Source: Colius striatus
Lineage: Eukaryota; Chordata; Aves; Coliiformes; Coliidae
Direction of reading: 5' to 3'
DNA: 64,000 bases
NCBI RefSeq assembly: GCF_028858725.1
Contig: NC_084771.1
Coordinates: forward strand, 8,336,915-8,400,914
Shown here: one piece after another, positions 12,966-25,472 of the stretch
Numbering within the stretch: position 1 is the stretch's first letter
How the letters are laid out: each line of letters begins with the position of its first letter
The notes under the pieces: generated by a model
Databases searched by the model: none
Told to the model about the DNA's origin: nothing
The model's input: the letters and a program-made list of their open reading frames with translations, nothing else
Position numbers and translations under genes: made by a program

Positions 12966-15900
12966 GCTGCCATATCAGTTCTGATACAAGCCACGATGCC
13001 ACTGAAAATGTCTAGTGCACCAAATATCGAGCCTGGTGTCCCATCTATGTTTTCAGGATATCACAACACTGTTTCCTGCCTTCCTCTAGATTAAGCCACT
13101 CAGACAATTAGCAAAGGCACATGCAAAAGAAGCAGAAGCTCAGGAGGTGTCTAAGTGAGGGATTTGTAGCTTTCCCCAGTGCTCCATCTGCTGTGGCTGT
13201 TCCAGGAGGAACACGTGTGAATGCACCCAGAAATAATACCTTGTGTCATCACCGGTGCAGACGGTAGTCCTTGGTACCCACGAGACAGATGGGCTGGAGG
13301 TGTCTCATCAGCATCCTCAGTGCTGCCAAGTGGCTAAGTGGCTGCATGTGTTGTCACTACACAGGAGAGTAATTTGGGGACGCTGCATGTTGCTGGCTGA
13401 AGAAGCGACGAAGCCGCCGAGCAGGAGTGAGATTGCAGCTCATGGTTTATCCCTGGTGGGAGAAACTGAGGCAGGATGTGAACCCTGGGATGGAGCCCAC
13501 CAGAAGCCACCACTCAGGTATGCCTTCACCCCAAAGCCTGTGCTTGTACATCCACCTGCCCCCAGATTGGCTGCTCCAAACCCAGAAGGATGCTTTAGTG
13601 CACAGGTGTGGGCAGTATCTTGCAGCTTTGCCAGAGTCAGGTTTGCTCAGGGATTTGGGGGTATCTTATGTCAGTCAATCAGATCTTTCCTGCTTCATTT
13701 CATTCATGACATTGCTTTTGTCAAGAAGGTGTTCTGAAATTCCTGAAAGCTTTTTTTTTTACACAATTAGCCACTCAAAGGACAAAACCCTCACCCTCAA
13801 ACCAACTAAAACCACACTCAGCAACAGCAGACGTGTGGAAAACCAGACTGGGATGAAGACAAAAGAAAGCACATAATAAACTGTCTGACATGGGTCAGGG
13901 ACATTTCAAGACATTAAAAAATGTTTGTGGTAGAAGAAAACTATCTCCTGCCCAGCTCTTTCATGATGCTGGTGTCTAGAGAGGGGGGATATGGTGAGAA
14001 ATGTCTATGATAGCCACAGCCCAATGTGTTAGGGTCAAAGGTCTCACCCAGCTGTGTGTGGGGCAGGGTGCTAGTACCAAGTAAAGGTTTGTACAAGACC
14101 TCCCTGGGAACCCACAGCTTTGCTGGTGGATGCAAGAAGAGGTCCCACCAGCCTGGATGGAGAGTGGGAAGGGCAGGACATGATTGCTCATCACTGTTGG
14201 ATACCCATCTATTATATAAAGCTTTTGACATCCAGGCGTGACCTGGCACAAAGATGTCCTGGGCTGAGTGACTTCATGGAAGTCACCGTGGGTGGCTGTG
14301 CTGGGAGCAGAGCAGCAGCAGCATCCACCTCTGTTCCTCCAGCCCGGGAGGGGAGGCATGGCTGCTAAAACCAGGCTGGCACCCCAGAAATGGGAATCTG
14401 CATGGCCATGCTTGCCCCATCTGCCCTCTGCTCAGCTGCAGGATGGGACCCACGGAGCAAAGGAGAGCTCAAAATATGAGGCTGCCTCCACATCCATCTC
14501 ACCTCTGAGAAAATACCACATGTGGCTGAATCTCTCCAAAGCCTTCTCTGCTCCCATGGCTGCATTCTGCTGCCCAAGTCGATCCATAAAGGGGCACAAA
14601 TGGCTCTGGAGGAAAATCTGTCCTTTCCCTACAGACTGTTGTCAGTTGCCACATAAGGCACAAAACCAAAGGCAATTATCCAAGCCTGGTTTCATAACAA
14701 GTGCGTATTTTGCAAGTTTGAAAACTTTGGCTTCTTGTGGAACATCTTTTCTTCCTGGAACCGTCTCCCTTTATTCATCAGAAACGTTTTAGTCTTCATT
14801 TAACATTATTCTGCTGGTGCTTTATGGACGAGCAACACATTGCTCTCTCCCCTGCTTGCATCTGCCACGAGAACAAAAGGAAGATACTCTGCACCTGTCC
14901 CTGCTTCACAAGCAGCTGAAGCGAATCCGACTCCACAGACGCCGAACAAAGTGCGAGCAATGACTCACTATGGAAATAAGACTTATTTCTTTTGCACTCT
15001 ATTATGTGGCAGCCCCAGAGAGCAGGCACGCTTTCTGTGTGCATATGTGGTGTGCCTATTTCCAAATCTTTCCAATGCTTTCTCAACAACTCTGGGACGA
15101 GGCAGAAACGCTGCCTTTCTGTCCTGCACACGCCGCTGATGCACATCTGCTCTGTGAGCTACTTACAGTCGTTAAGCTTGAACTAGGCACGGTGAAAATC
15201 CAAGGAAATGGGACCAAAATGAAGGAAATGTCTCAAGTCCCCCTGTAAAACCAAGGTGTGTGCAACATAATGAAACCATCTGGTAACATTTCAGCTCTGA
15301 GCTCAACCAGTTTCCTTCCTCACTCAGACTTACAGCCACTAACTTTCGACAGAAGTTTGGCTTTCAAGCCTTTTATCTGCTCCCTGTCTTAAACAAACCC
15401 CATTTTGTTATAGTGAATAAACCTAACACCTTCCCAGCCACAGTAAACACAGCAGATATTTTTTGCCTGCATAAGATAACTGTTTAAAAAAGAGCTAATT
15501 GCTTCTTCTAGAGAAAGTGCCTGATGTTCCCGTTCCAGCACAGCACAAGCAGCACATGTATGGTGCTATCAAGATTGTTTCTCTTCCCTGCTCCTCTATG
15601 CTTCATATTCTCCACTTCAGTTATTCTGAAGCCTGGCAGGCTTCTTAGAAAAAACAAGAAAAGGGTAAATGATTTTACAAGTAGCCCCTTTCAGAGCTGA
15701 GCTGAGTGTAAAACAGAAGCCAAATGGTCTTTTTTCACTGCACAGTCACACCATCCCGCAGTGGAAAGCCATGGAAAGGCTTCCCACTGGCTGCCCTCGC
15801 TGACAGGACATCTCTGTCCCTCAGAGAGGCAGGAACACCATTATTTATGGCAGGGACACCATTATTTATCTTCCCATCTGCACAACATCAGACTTCAATG

Positions 15901-18900
15901 CAGAAATACTCACCTTCTGAAGAAAACAGCTTGGAGGCAAGAAGGTATCTGTGGTCTAAGGACCTGGCTTTGCACGCCTGCACTGTGTCATCCAAGGGCA
16001 CACAAGAGGAGGAAGAGGATTGCTTTTGGAAGCCACCCTTCCACTTGTCCAGCTTCACATCTTGTAAGCTCTTAAATACCTGTCAAAAAAGAAATGCAAT
16101 GTACTTTGTGGCCCATGGAATGATGCCCTTTAACAGCCATGCCTTATGGTGCTGGCTGCTCCTGTTCTGTCGCTTTCTACCCACAGTTTCATCTGAAAGC
16201 CACCAACAGAAGCTCAGTAGCCACCAGCCAGTGCCTCCAAAGCTTTCTACACATCTCAGCTTTATTGCTGTCATAACAATTTGGAAACAGGATCCTTTGT
16301 TGAGGGATATGAGGAAAAATGTGGCAGTCACTTGGCTTAATTCTGTGAAGAATAAGAACCACTGGAACAGAGTCCACACCTCCTTTGCCCAAAAAATGCA
16401 GATGCTGCAGGGTGTCTCTCAGAGACAAGCTCCTCTAATCCAGACAGCACAGTTGAGCTGTGAAATGGCCTCTCATTACAAAGGGCTTTGTGTCATCACA
16501 AATGGGAGGTAAAATTCTCTTTAAAATGTATTTGTTGCAACAAAGTTCAGGTTGACCCGTTACCTTTTTTGAAGAGGAGAAGTTTAAGTCAAAATGAGGA
16601 TGTGGAAGTGGTCCTGGACTGTTCAATAAAGACCAAGGAAAGGTGTTCATCATTTTCCAGCCTGAATTCATGAGCTCACCACATGAATCAGCTCTTGGAG
16701 CAAAGCAAAGAGTGACAGCAGAGAAGTGTCGCAGATGTATCTGCCCTGGAGACCACTCAGTCCTAAAGAACTTGTATCAGAACACGTTTCTGTGTCCTGC
16801 AAGGAGCAAAACTGCTGCAATAACAAAACCTGGATTAATAGTTTACAGTCTTGAGGCTGGGCCAGGGACCATGGAGACAGATCACAGAGCCAAAGCTCAC
16901 CATGGGGAAGATCAGCAGGCATTGAGCAGGGAAACCCCCCCCTGCACAGACCCCATGTTGCACAGGTGCCTTCCTGTTGCCCCAGGGCAAAAGCCAGCGC
17001 TTCAGTGCACAGCTGGCCAGCACATCTGCAGATACAAACACTGAGCTGTGCCCTACCCACACCCTGAAGTCAGTGCAGGGGATGAGTACATCTGCTGTGC
17101 TTGGTGAAGGAAGAGGGCCTGGAGTCACTGGAGGGAGGGCACATTGCCCCCAGCACCGAGCACACTCCTCCCCACAACCAGCACACACAGGTATGAGTCA
17201 GGATGAATCAACTGCTGCTGGCAGCAGGGGACAACTTGCTCTGGCTGTGACCAGGCTGGCAGCCAGCTGAAGGACAGCCCACTTGGGCAGCACCACAAGG
17301 ATAAGTGAAAGCCACGTGCACCCCTTGCTGCATGTCTGATCCATAAAAGAAGAGCCTCAGCATGTCATAAGCACCCATAATCTCACCCACAAGTGCCCCT
17401 TCCACCTTTAGCAGAGCACCAAACCACCCTGAGCCTGTGGCTGCCTTCAAACTGCAGGAGAATTTCCAGATTCTTGCCTTCTGAAATAACAGCTAAAAGG
17501 AAAACAAAGATGCAGAAAGAGAGAGGGGAAAAAAGCCTGTGGTCTCGAGATCCAGTGGGCTCTCTCAGCAGATGTGTTTTGACAATGAATGATAATGTGT
17601 ACATCTGTAAAAGCAAAAATAAAAGACTCCTCTAATAAAAACCCTGCAATGTCTTACTCACATTGGATTGTGCCAGGGATGAGAGGAAGTCCATTACCCT
17701 GCAAACACACATCAATCAAATCCCGTTTGTTACAGTAAGTTTTAACCATTTTCTGTTTGGAAAAAAGAAATGTTACCCTGGTGCCCTTGTCACTTCAGTG
17801 TGGTTTTAATATCAAGGGTAAACAGCTTAATTATTCCATGTGAGGAGATTCCCTGAAGCTCAGGCTGAGAACCAGACACCTCTCAGCACTCTGTGCCCAG
17901 GGGTTCTGACAGCCCCTCTCCAGAAAGGCGATGCACCCAAAGAGATGCCGACAGAAAGGGCTGTGCAATGCTCCAGGGTTGGGGTTGTTTTCAACACATA
18001 CATTTCACAGCTGTAAATGCACTTTGATTGCAAGAATAAATTGTTGCAATGGGGTGGTAAATTGGCACTGGGGAGCAAGGCTCTCCCTTGCAGCCAGGGA
18101 TGGAGGGGCACGTGCCTCACGGAGCAGCCGCTGCCACACTGCTTCAGCCCCATCCCTGGGTCACCTGCACGGCCTCAGAAACTCAAGTTTCACACACAGC
18201 TACGGCAGATTTTGTGCACCTGTACCACAGCTCAGCTGATGTGTTTGGGGGGGAAATGTCTCTGTTTTTTCAGCATCATTAGTTCCACACACAGCAAAGT
18301 CAGCAACGGAGCCACGTTCTTCCATGCCACACGAGGATCTGAAAGTACCACTGCAGAACTCCATTTACTCCTCTGTCAACTGTGTTTGTTAGGAAATGCA
18401 CAGATTGAAAGCAGTGTGGTGAAATAAAGTAGCGATGATAGAAACACAGCAGCCCAATCCCAGGTCCCTTTCTGGTGACTGTCCTCCTGCCCAGCAGAGG
18501 AGGTGACTCACGCCTGTACCCAGCTCTATTTTAAGGCACCAGATTATCCAGCCTCTGCCTGAGATGGGGAATGGTTTTCTGTGATGGAGATCGTTTGTAC
18601 CTGTCACCTCCAGTCGCTTTCCTGTTTACCCTCACTAATGAAACACTGACAACAGAGCTGTTCTGGTACTTGCACTTCAACACAGGCGCTCCATGGGAAA
18701 TCCTTATTCAGGTCTGTGTCTGCTGTGCCTTGTTAGCCTCTTTCCCTTACATGAAATTGGCCTTTAAAGCTGCTGGTGATCCTTTAAAACAACTACAGTG
18801 GCACCTCATGGTCTCTTTCAGCTTCTGCCAACCTGATTTCCCATACCCCTGCTCCCACCAGCCTGTTTTCCCATCAGCTGTAGAAACAGCTTATTCTGCA

Positions 18901-19254
18901 TTGTAGAACAGGATAGGAAAAGATGTATTTTATGGACTGAAATCTTTAAGGATGAGCTGCAAGCCTTTCCTATGTAGTTCAGAAAGCCCAGACAGAAAGC
19001 AGCTCTGATCCTGTAATTAAACCCAAAGAGCAGCTGACGCCATGCAGCTCCCCCTGCAAACAACCTGTGTTTGGAGCACGAGGAGCCACACTGGGCAGGC
19101 ACCAAACCCCCTTCTCACACAGCTCCTGCACACGCCTGAACAAGCAGGAATTCTGTTCAATGCTGTTTTGCAACACGTTACAATGGCAAACCACCAAGGG
19201 TTCAGTCCAGAGCAGTGGCATTTAAACACTGGAATTTAACACTGGAGGCATTAA
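12966..19254. other. Intergenic, no gene seen
   Basis: About 6.3 kb without a supportable gene. The 262-codon open frame at 15724-16512 (plus) has no family resemblance and includes a local duplication of an 'accattattta' segment. Its length is not remarkable across six frames of 64 kb. A perfect AP-1 type word TGACTCA is at 14961-14967. Confidence 0.5.
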
Positions 19255-19418
19255 ACACTGTGCCAGGCTGCTCGGGGAGCTGGGGGAGTCCCCAGCCCTG
19301 AGGGATCCCAAAGCCGTGGAGCTGAGGGCCAGGGGTTAGGGGTGGGCTGGGCAGGGTGAGGGGAGTGGCTGGAGTTGATTTTAAAGGTTTTTTCCAACCA
19401 AAATGATTCTATGATTTA
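19255..19418 (+). mobile_element. CR1 LINE 3' end, plus strand
   Basis: This is a short CR1 3' terminus in plus orientation. It has the 'ggctgggcagggtgag' tail, then 'ttttttccaacc' and 'atgattctatgatt' at the end, which is the hallmark CR1 3' terminus. It is heavily 5'-truncated. Confidence 0.9.
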
Positions 19419-22023
19419 TTCTGCTCTGTGTTCGATTTGTATTTATCAAAGACAAAAAGCAAGCTGTGTACGAAGGGCAACGAGCAAATCCAAGAGAGGT
19501 TTGAAGGAGAAATAAGCCAGGGGTGAAGCACTGATTCTGAAACCCATTCAGAATAAGCAAAGAACCCAGGCAGAAGTGGGGAGATACCTTAGAAAGGATA
19601 ATTTCCAGAAGGCTGATAAGCAGCAGGTGCCTGATGCCACAGGCAAGAGCAGAACCACATCCCCTGGAGCTGGGAGCACCAAGCACCCAGCAAATGCTGT
19701 GGGCTGAGGACATTTTGGGGGTACCAGGGATGCTAAGGCGCTACAGAAACGATGCTTGTTGTTTCTCTGTTCTGGCAAGCAGCATCTGCACACTGGGACA
19801 GGCCCCAGGGGCTCCAGGGTACCTGCCCAGACGCTTGTGCAATGAATCATCAAATGTCAGGGAATGGGAACACAATTATCTAAAGGAAACTCATGGCCAT
19901 TTTTTTCCCCTCTCATTGTTAATCTAACCTGAAAAAAAATCATGTGTTCAGAGTGAGTGAAAGGATTTATTCAAGACTTCTGTTATTAATGGAAATGTTG
20001 TAGTGCTTGGCTACCCAGACTGCACGTGGACTCACCAAACTACTGAAACAGAGCCCATTTTCACACAGCCACAAATCAACCCAGAGGGGCTGCTTTGTCA
20101 CGAAAAGCCAAATGAAAAACTACCTGCCAAGCCAGGATTGCACCAGAACTTTGGTCTAGGGGACTTTTAAAGCTTTGGTTAGTATTGTGCACTCTGGGGC
20201 AGCAAAAGGTGACTCTGCACCCGTCTCACAGCAGAGCCACGGCATCGCACCCACGTCACACCACGGCCAGTCCCGACCCCGTGCCTGACTCACTCCACAG
20301 CCTCCCAGTGCTTCAGTTATGCAGATTGCTGGTGACAATATCAAGCTGTCCTCTGAGTCTGTCTTGGAGCTTTAGAAATAGCAGTTAAGAACCAAATCAT
20401 CCCCGGAGAAGCTATTATCTGCTCGCCTCATCAGCTGGCGCTAACGCGAGCTCCCGGCAGACCACGGCACACACCCGTCACTTCCATTCAGAAGCAGCGT
20501 GATGGGAGAGTTGTGACTATAATGAATTGCCACGAATCCCTCTCCCATCATCAGTGCTTTGCCCTCCTGTCTGAGCAGAGACCGTAAATCAGCTCCACTG
20601 AGGAGCTTCTTAAGTGTCTACTCGGAACAAACCAAAAAGCTTTGCACAAACAAGGCTTGGAGCTGTGGCAAACAGGAATTGCCAGTCTGAGCTGCCCATC
20701 TCTAGGCTGTTTGCACCACGGGCTCAGCTGCTGCAAGTGGCTGCTCCTCCTCGGCTTCTGTGTGTCCCCACCACTGTGCTGCCCATCAAAGTCCCACATT
20801 TGATTTATTGCCCTGATCACACAGAGAAGCAGGAGGGTTGGAACAGGCTGTCAACGTGCGTATTTATGCCTGGCATTATTGCCTGTGGGAGCAACCTTCT
20901 TGTTAGCACAGGCACCACCCTCTCAGGTGAAGAACTGCAAAATACAGAGTATTGCAGGAGCCATCTCAGCAAGAGTTTGGTACCTCCTTTTTCCTTAAGC
21001 CCTTTCAAGTTTACTCTGGAAAAACACTGCTCAGTGCTGGTCAATCATTTTGTGCCATTTTGTGCAAGGCCTGGCTTATCCCCTCAGACTTGAGCCTGAA
21101 ATGGTGATATACACAGTGCACACCCTCTACACTTGGAAGTTAGAGCCACACACCTGTGAAGACTCAGTAGAAATGCTGGAGACAACTTCATGGAGTGAAT
21201 GTTGCAGGTCAGCAAGCCAAAGGAGTGGAATTCCTAAGACTGAGACCTCTGTAAAAAAAAAAAACGTGAACTTCCTCATCCTGAGCCATTCCTTGCAGGT
21301 TTTCCACGAGCTGACTGCAGGAGGAGGCATGGAGATCAAGCAGCCCCTGCCAGGGAAATCCAACAGCAATATTTTAATCCTGGAAAACACAACTGATTTC
21401 CTACCTGTCAGAGAAATGCCCTTCCACGGGATCCAAAATCGAGACGTGAGCGTGCTGCTGGAACTCCAAACACATCCAGTTGAAGTAAGCACCAAAACAA
21501 CGCTGAAATGAGCCCAATTTGCCAATAAAACCCAAGGATGGAGTTTCCAACCTGTTGCTGGAAAGACAAGTGGTTCCCTTGAACGCTCTGGCAGCAATCC
21601 CTGCTCCTGCAGGACGGCCCGCGAGCCAGACCGCTGCGTCTTTCAAAGGCAGGCAGCAGCACAAGCTGTTTGATCATCTCTGTGAACAGAGCTGTTGATT
21701 CACTGGAAAACACGGGAGAAACTGGGGAAAAACAAATCAAGTCCATTTACACTGCTGACACGTCTTTGCATCGCTGAAGGAGATGTGGAAAGTGCTTTGA
21801 GGCATCACAGTAACTGGGTAGCCCACACAGAAGAATTACTTTCTGCTTTGACATTAAGGACACTCAAAATAAAAACACCAAGTGGGATTTGGTATAGAAA
21901 GATTGAGCAAAAAACACCACCCCACACCCCACTATTTGGAAAACTTCTGGAGGTGGAAGTACTGGGTGATGGGGTTTCAGTGGGAACAGTCAGGGGAAAA
22001 GGAACAAAATCATTAAGTCTCTC
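19419..22023. other. Intergenic, no gene seen
   Basis: No gene is recognised. The stretch 20400-20600 has more CpG dinucleotides than its surroundings (for example 'ggcgctaacgcgag'), which may point to a regulatory element. The open frames here show no family features. Confidence 0.45.
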
Positions 22024-22025
22024 AT

Positions 22026-22225
22026 AGAAGCACACAGAATCCCAGAATGAGGGGGTTGGAAGGGAGCTTTAGAGACCCTCTAGTCCAAGCTCCCTGCTAA
22101 AGCAGGTTCCTCTTGATTAGGTCACACAAGAACATGTCCAGGTGGGTTTGGAAACCTCTGGAGAAGGAGCCTCCACACCCTCCCTGGGCAGCCTGGGCCA
22201 GGGCTCCCTCACCTCACACTGAAAT
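22026..22225 (-). mobile_element. CR1 LINE 3' fragment, minus strand
   Basis: This is the reverse complement of a CR1 3' end: 'cacagaatcccagaat' at the left, then 'ggaagggagctttagagacc', then the diagnostic 'ccctgggcagcctgggcc' near 22185. It is noncoding and truncated. Confidence 0.9.
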
Positions 22226-23990
22226 AGTTTAAAAAAGCTGCATTTACAAGGAACTATTCTGTTCAGGGGGCGTTTGCTGTGACATGAAGAATCAGCAGTG
22301 CTGAGGGGATAGAAAGTCTCTTTGAGCTGGAATGCACGAGCCCTCCCGTGGCCTCTGAGCAGAAACACCAGGCTGTTAAAAGCTGTAATAATCTACCTCA
22401 CCTTAAATAAAAAGAGCTCCATGGAGTGAATAAATTGCTCTGGAATTATTTGCTGGCCTAAATGTCAGGAAAAATGTTTTGTGCTCTTTGAAAATACTGT
22501 TTTCATTGATATTTCTTCAGCTGAAGGGCTTTGCAAGTGAAAAACAGTGTGCTGCCAGCACAGCTGTAAAGGTTTTACACATTTGAGCCACCTCCTTTTA
22601 ATGCATTTTACTAAGAAGTGACTCTTTAAATGAATCTTATTTGATACAGAACAGAGCTGAAGGAGCTGGGAAGCCCAATTTGGACTTAATGCGTTTGTCT
22701 CTCTTGTAACTTTCTCCTTAAATGTGAACTTCTTAAATTTATGATGGGAAATAATAAGAAGAGCCCTCTCATGTATATTCTTTGCACCATTAAAGCAGCT
22801 CCTCCACCTCAACTTCATCATCTCTGGGAATATTCATAAAGCAAACGTGCTTCAAATGAAGTCCCAGCCTTTGCTCAGAGGAGAAGGGAAACTTTCCCTG
22901 ACTGCTCATGCCCACATCACGGCATTCCTCACTGCTTTGCTACAATCAGTCTCCATCAGAGGACAACACTTAATGAAAAGCAACAGGAAAAAAACCTGAT
23001 GAGCAAACTCAAAGTGTGCACAGTTTCTCCTCTTTCCCTCCTACTTCTTTAGCTCCTCCCCCATCCTCCCCACACCAAACAGAGCTATTTCCCTGGTCGT
23101 TCTGTACCCAAGAACAAGCTTGGCACCGGCCACTGCACCCCCAAACCACAGCAGCTCAGGGACCCTCACCTCCACGCCAGGCTCCGGAGGAGGCTCTGCT
23201 CCACACACACCCCTGTGAACATGCCCTGGCTGAACACACTGTCAGAGACAGCAGGGAGGGTTTTTTTCTTGTGCATTAAGGACAATAATTTACTAAGCAG
23301 CTCAACCAGTTCTGCAGGGCTGCTGGTGCTGGATGCTGCCCCCCGCCTCAAGCCAGGGCTCAGCCAGGGCTCCCAAGGCTGGCACTTGCTCTCCAGAGAG
23401 GCTGTTTGCACAGAGCCTTGCTGCTGGTGTGTAAAGCCTGCTTAAACATCAGTTGTTTGGATTTGCCACCTCCCCTGCTTCGCAGAGCTTTGTTTCCTTT
23501 CTCTGTATGTCCTCTAACCAGTCTCCAGTGATTCACAGGAGGCTGCTTTTGCATCTGCACAGAAAACGTGGGTTTCAACATAAGATGTAGAGGATGTTCC
23601 CCCTGCTCTGACCACACGACATGGGCCTGGGCAGGTCCCTGCCCCGCACTGCAGAGGCTGGTGAGGATCAGGAGCAAGCGTGGAGGAAGCTCATCCTTCT
23701 GCTTGCTGCTTTATGTGATTTCCAACTTGTGAAACATCCTCTGGGGTAACTGGGCAAACAGGAGACAAATGAACTGAGAGAAGGTCAGTTCTCCACGAAG
23801 CTTTGTTGACAAAATCATTATTCCCATGGAGGTGCATTCAAAAAGCCTGCAAATTAACTTTTCTAGATTCATGAGATTTTAACCCAAAAGACACACCCAG
23901 AACTCACTCCATTTCTGCTCTTCATTAGCCCTGGGCCTCCTGCTGCCAAGAAATAACTCACCTCTCTATGCTCAAAAGGTTATTGAAAAA
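22226..23990. other. Intergenic, no gene seen
   Basis: No gene, RNA gene or repeat is recognised between the CR1 copy and the probable 3' end of the syntaxin-like gene. Confidence 0.45.
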
Positions 23991-23994
23991 TTGT

Positions 23995-24000
23995 TTTATT
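23995..24000 (-). promoter_or_regulatory. Candidate polyadenylation signal of the syntaxin-like gene
   Basis: A minus-strand AATAAA lies about 585 bases downstream of the syntaxin-like stop codon. It would give a compact 3' UTR. The hexamer is seen; its use is inferred. Confidence 0.5.
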
Positions 24001-24584
24001 AAAGCTCAACCAGGAGATGAAAAACAGCCCTGAGGTGGCTGAGACAGCTGGGACCTGACCCCAGCAACGGCAGGGTCACAAAGGGACCTTCCACAAAGGG
24101 TTCCCCAGAAACTTCACCAGGCTCTTGTCTCTGAGAGGCTTTAGGATATGCAGGTGGTACCTCAGGGTCACCAAGCTTCCAAGCACACGTGTGGTATTGC
24201 CTGGTTTGTGTGGGTTGGAGTCTGAGCCCATCTCCTGCAGTCCCCCAAAAAACCCTGCTTCAATGGCAAAGAAACCCTCACAGCGTCACACCATGGGGTG
24301 AACCCTTCGGGATAGCTGTGCCAGACCCACCTGCCCGTGTACCAACCTGCCACAGTGAAAATGCCACATCGGTGTGTGCTGAAAAAGGAAGCAAAACTTG
24401 TGAAAGTGGGGAGGATAAAGATTGAGCTGTGCTGGTGGAGCCTTCAGGCTGCTCCACGGCAGCACCGAGCCATCGCATCCCCTCGCACCTAACAACCAGC
24501 GTTCCAAACCCTTCCATGGGCTTATTTTTGGTCTCTAAATAAAAGTTTAAAACTCCCCAAGCATTGGAGTCTCTGGAGCTTGCC

Positions 24585-25472
24585 TCAGGCGGAGGGGAAG
24601 GCCCGTGGGAGGCAGGGCAGGCAGGGGCAGCAGGCGCAGAGGCCAAGTGCGGCCGTCAGCAGCGCCGAGAGCCGCGACGGCCTCTGGTACTTGAGGGCTT
24701 TCTTCACCTCGCCACCCGTCTGGGCCACGTAGTCGAGGGTGCGCAGGACGTGCTGCTCCACGCTGTCGGCAGCCCCGTGCTGCTCCACCAGCAGCCCCTC
24801 CAGCTGCAGGAACAGCCCGTGCAGCTCCACCATCTGAGCTTCCAGGTCGAGGAGCTGCTGCTGGCGCGCCCGCGTCGTGGCAAGGTGCTGCTTGGCCTTC
24901 AGCTCCTCCAGGTCCCGGCCCACGATGCGGGGCACCTCGGGGGTCTCGGCCAGCCGGTCCAAATCCTCTGCGCCCAGGGCGATGCCCGCCAGCTCCGCCT
25001 GCCTCTCCATCTGCTCCTTCAGCCTCTGCCGGTAGCGGCTCTCGCGGGCGTAGTGTCCGGCGAGGACGGCACGGTAGCGGCGCAGCAGCAGCCACAGCTG
25101 CGTCTGGCGGATGCGGGGGCCCGCTCGCCCCGTGCCCGCCTCGGGCGCCGCCAGCAGGGCGGCCAGCCGGGGCTGCAGGGCCACGGCCTCGCGGGCGAAG
25201 GCCGCCCTGGCAGCGCTGAGCGCCAGCTTCGCGCCGGCGACGCCGTCCTCGGAGGTGCAGCACAGCACCGTCTGCTGCGTGCGCTCAATGCTCAGGGAGA
25301 GCTGCTCCAGCCCGTCCAGCGCCCGCCACAGCTCGGCCGCCTCCCGCAGCGCCTGGCCGACGGGGCCGGCGTCGTCCCTGACGCAGGCGGCGTTGTCGAA
25401 GCACAGGGCAGGCCCCTGCGGGTCCCCCTCGGCCGCCGCTCGCCGCCGCAGCTCCGCCAGACGGTCCCTCAT
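24585..25472 (-). CDS. Syntaxin-11-like Qa-SNARE, single exon, cysteine-rich C-terminus
   Basis: This 295-residue protein belongs to the syntaxin family, whose members act on target membranes and pair with SNAP-25-like and VAMP proteins to drive vesicle fusion. I chose the internal Met because it starts MRDRLAEL, matching the family start (syntaxin-11 begins MKDRLAEL); an upstream in-frame Met would add 15 residues. Residues 40-165 fit the helical Habc region. Residues 185-262 fit the SNARE motif, which aligns without gaps to syntaxin-11 around 'LHGLFLQLEGLLVEQ', with Gln231 at the ionic zero layer. The hydrophobic transmembrane helix of most syntaxins is replaced by a tail with Cys279, 281, 282, 284 and 287, likely palmitoylated as in syntaxin-11 and -19. 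The gene is intronless, like STX11 and STX19, and very GC-rich. It differs clearly from true STX11, so it may be a separate paralogue. I leave the symbol blank. Confidence 0.88.
   Translation of the reverse strand: MRDRLAELRRRAAAEGDPQGPALCFDNAACVRDDAGPVGQALREAAELWRALDGLEQLSLSIERTQQTVLCCTSEDGVAGAKLALSAARAAFAREAVALQPRLAALLAAPEAGTGRAGPRIRQTQLWLLLRRYRAVLAGHYARESRYRQRLKEQMERQAELAGIALGAEDLDRLAETPEVPRIVGRDLEELKAKQHLATTRARQQQLLDLEAQMVELHGLFLQLEGLLVEQHGAADSVEQHVLRTLDYVAQTGGEVKKALKYQRPSRLSALLTAALGLCACCPCLPCLPRAFPSA

Noticed and set aside
15724-16512. A 262-codon plus-strand open frame
   Set aside because: No domain or known family, no codon bias visible, and a frame of this length is expected about once by chance in 64 kb. 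It also holds a local duplication.
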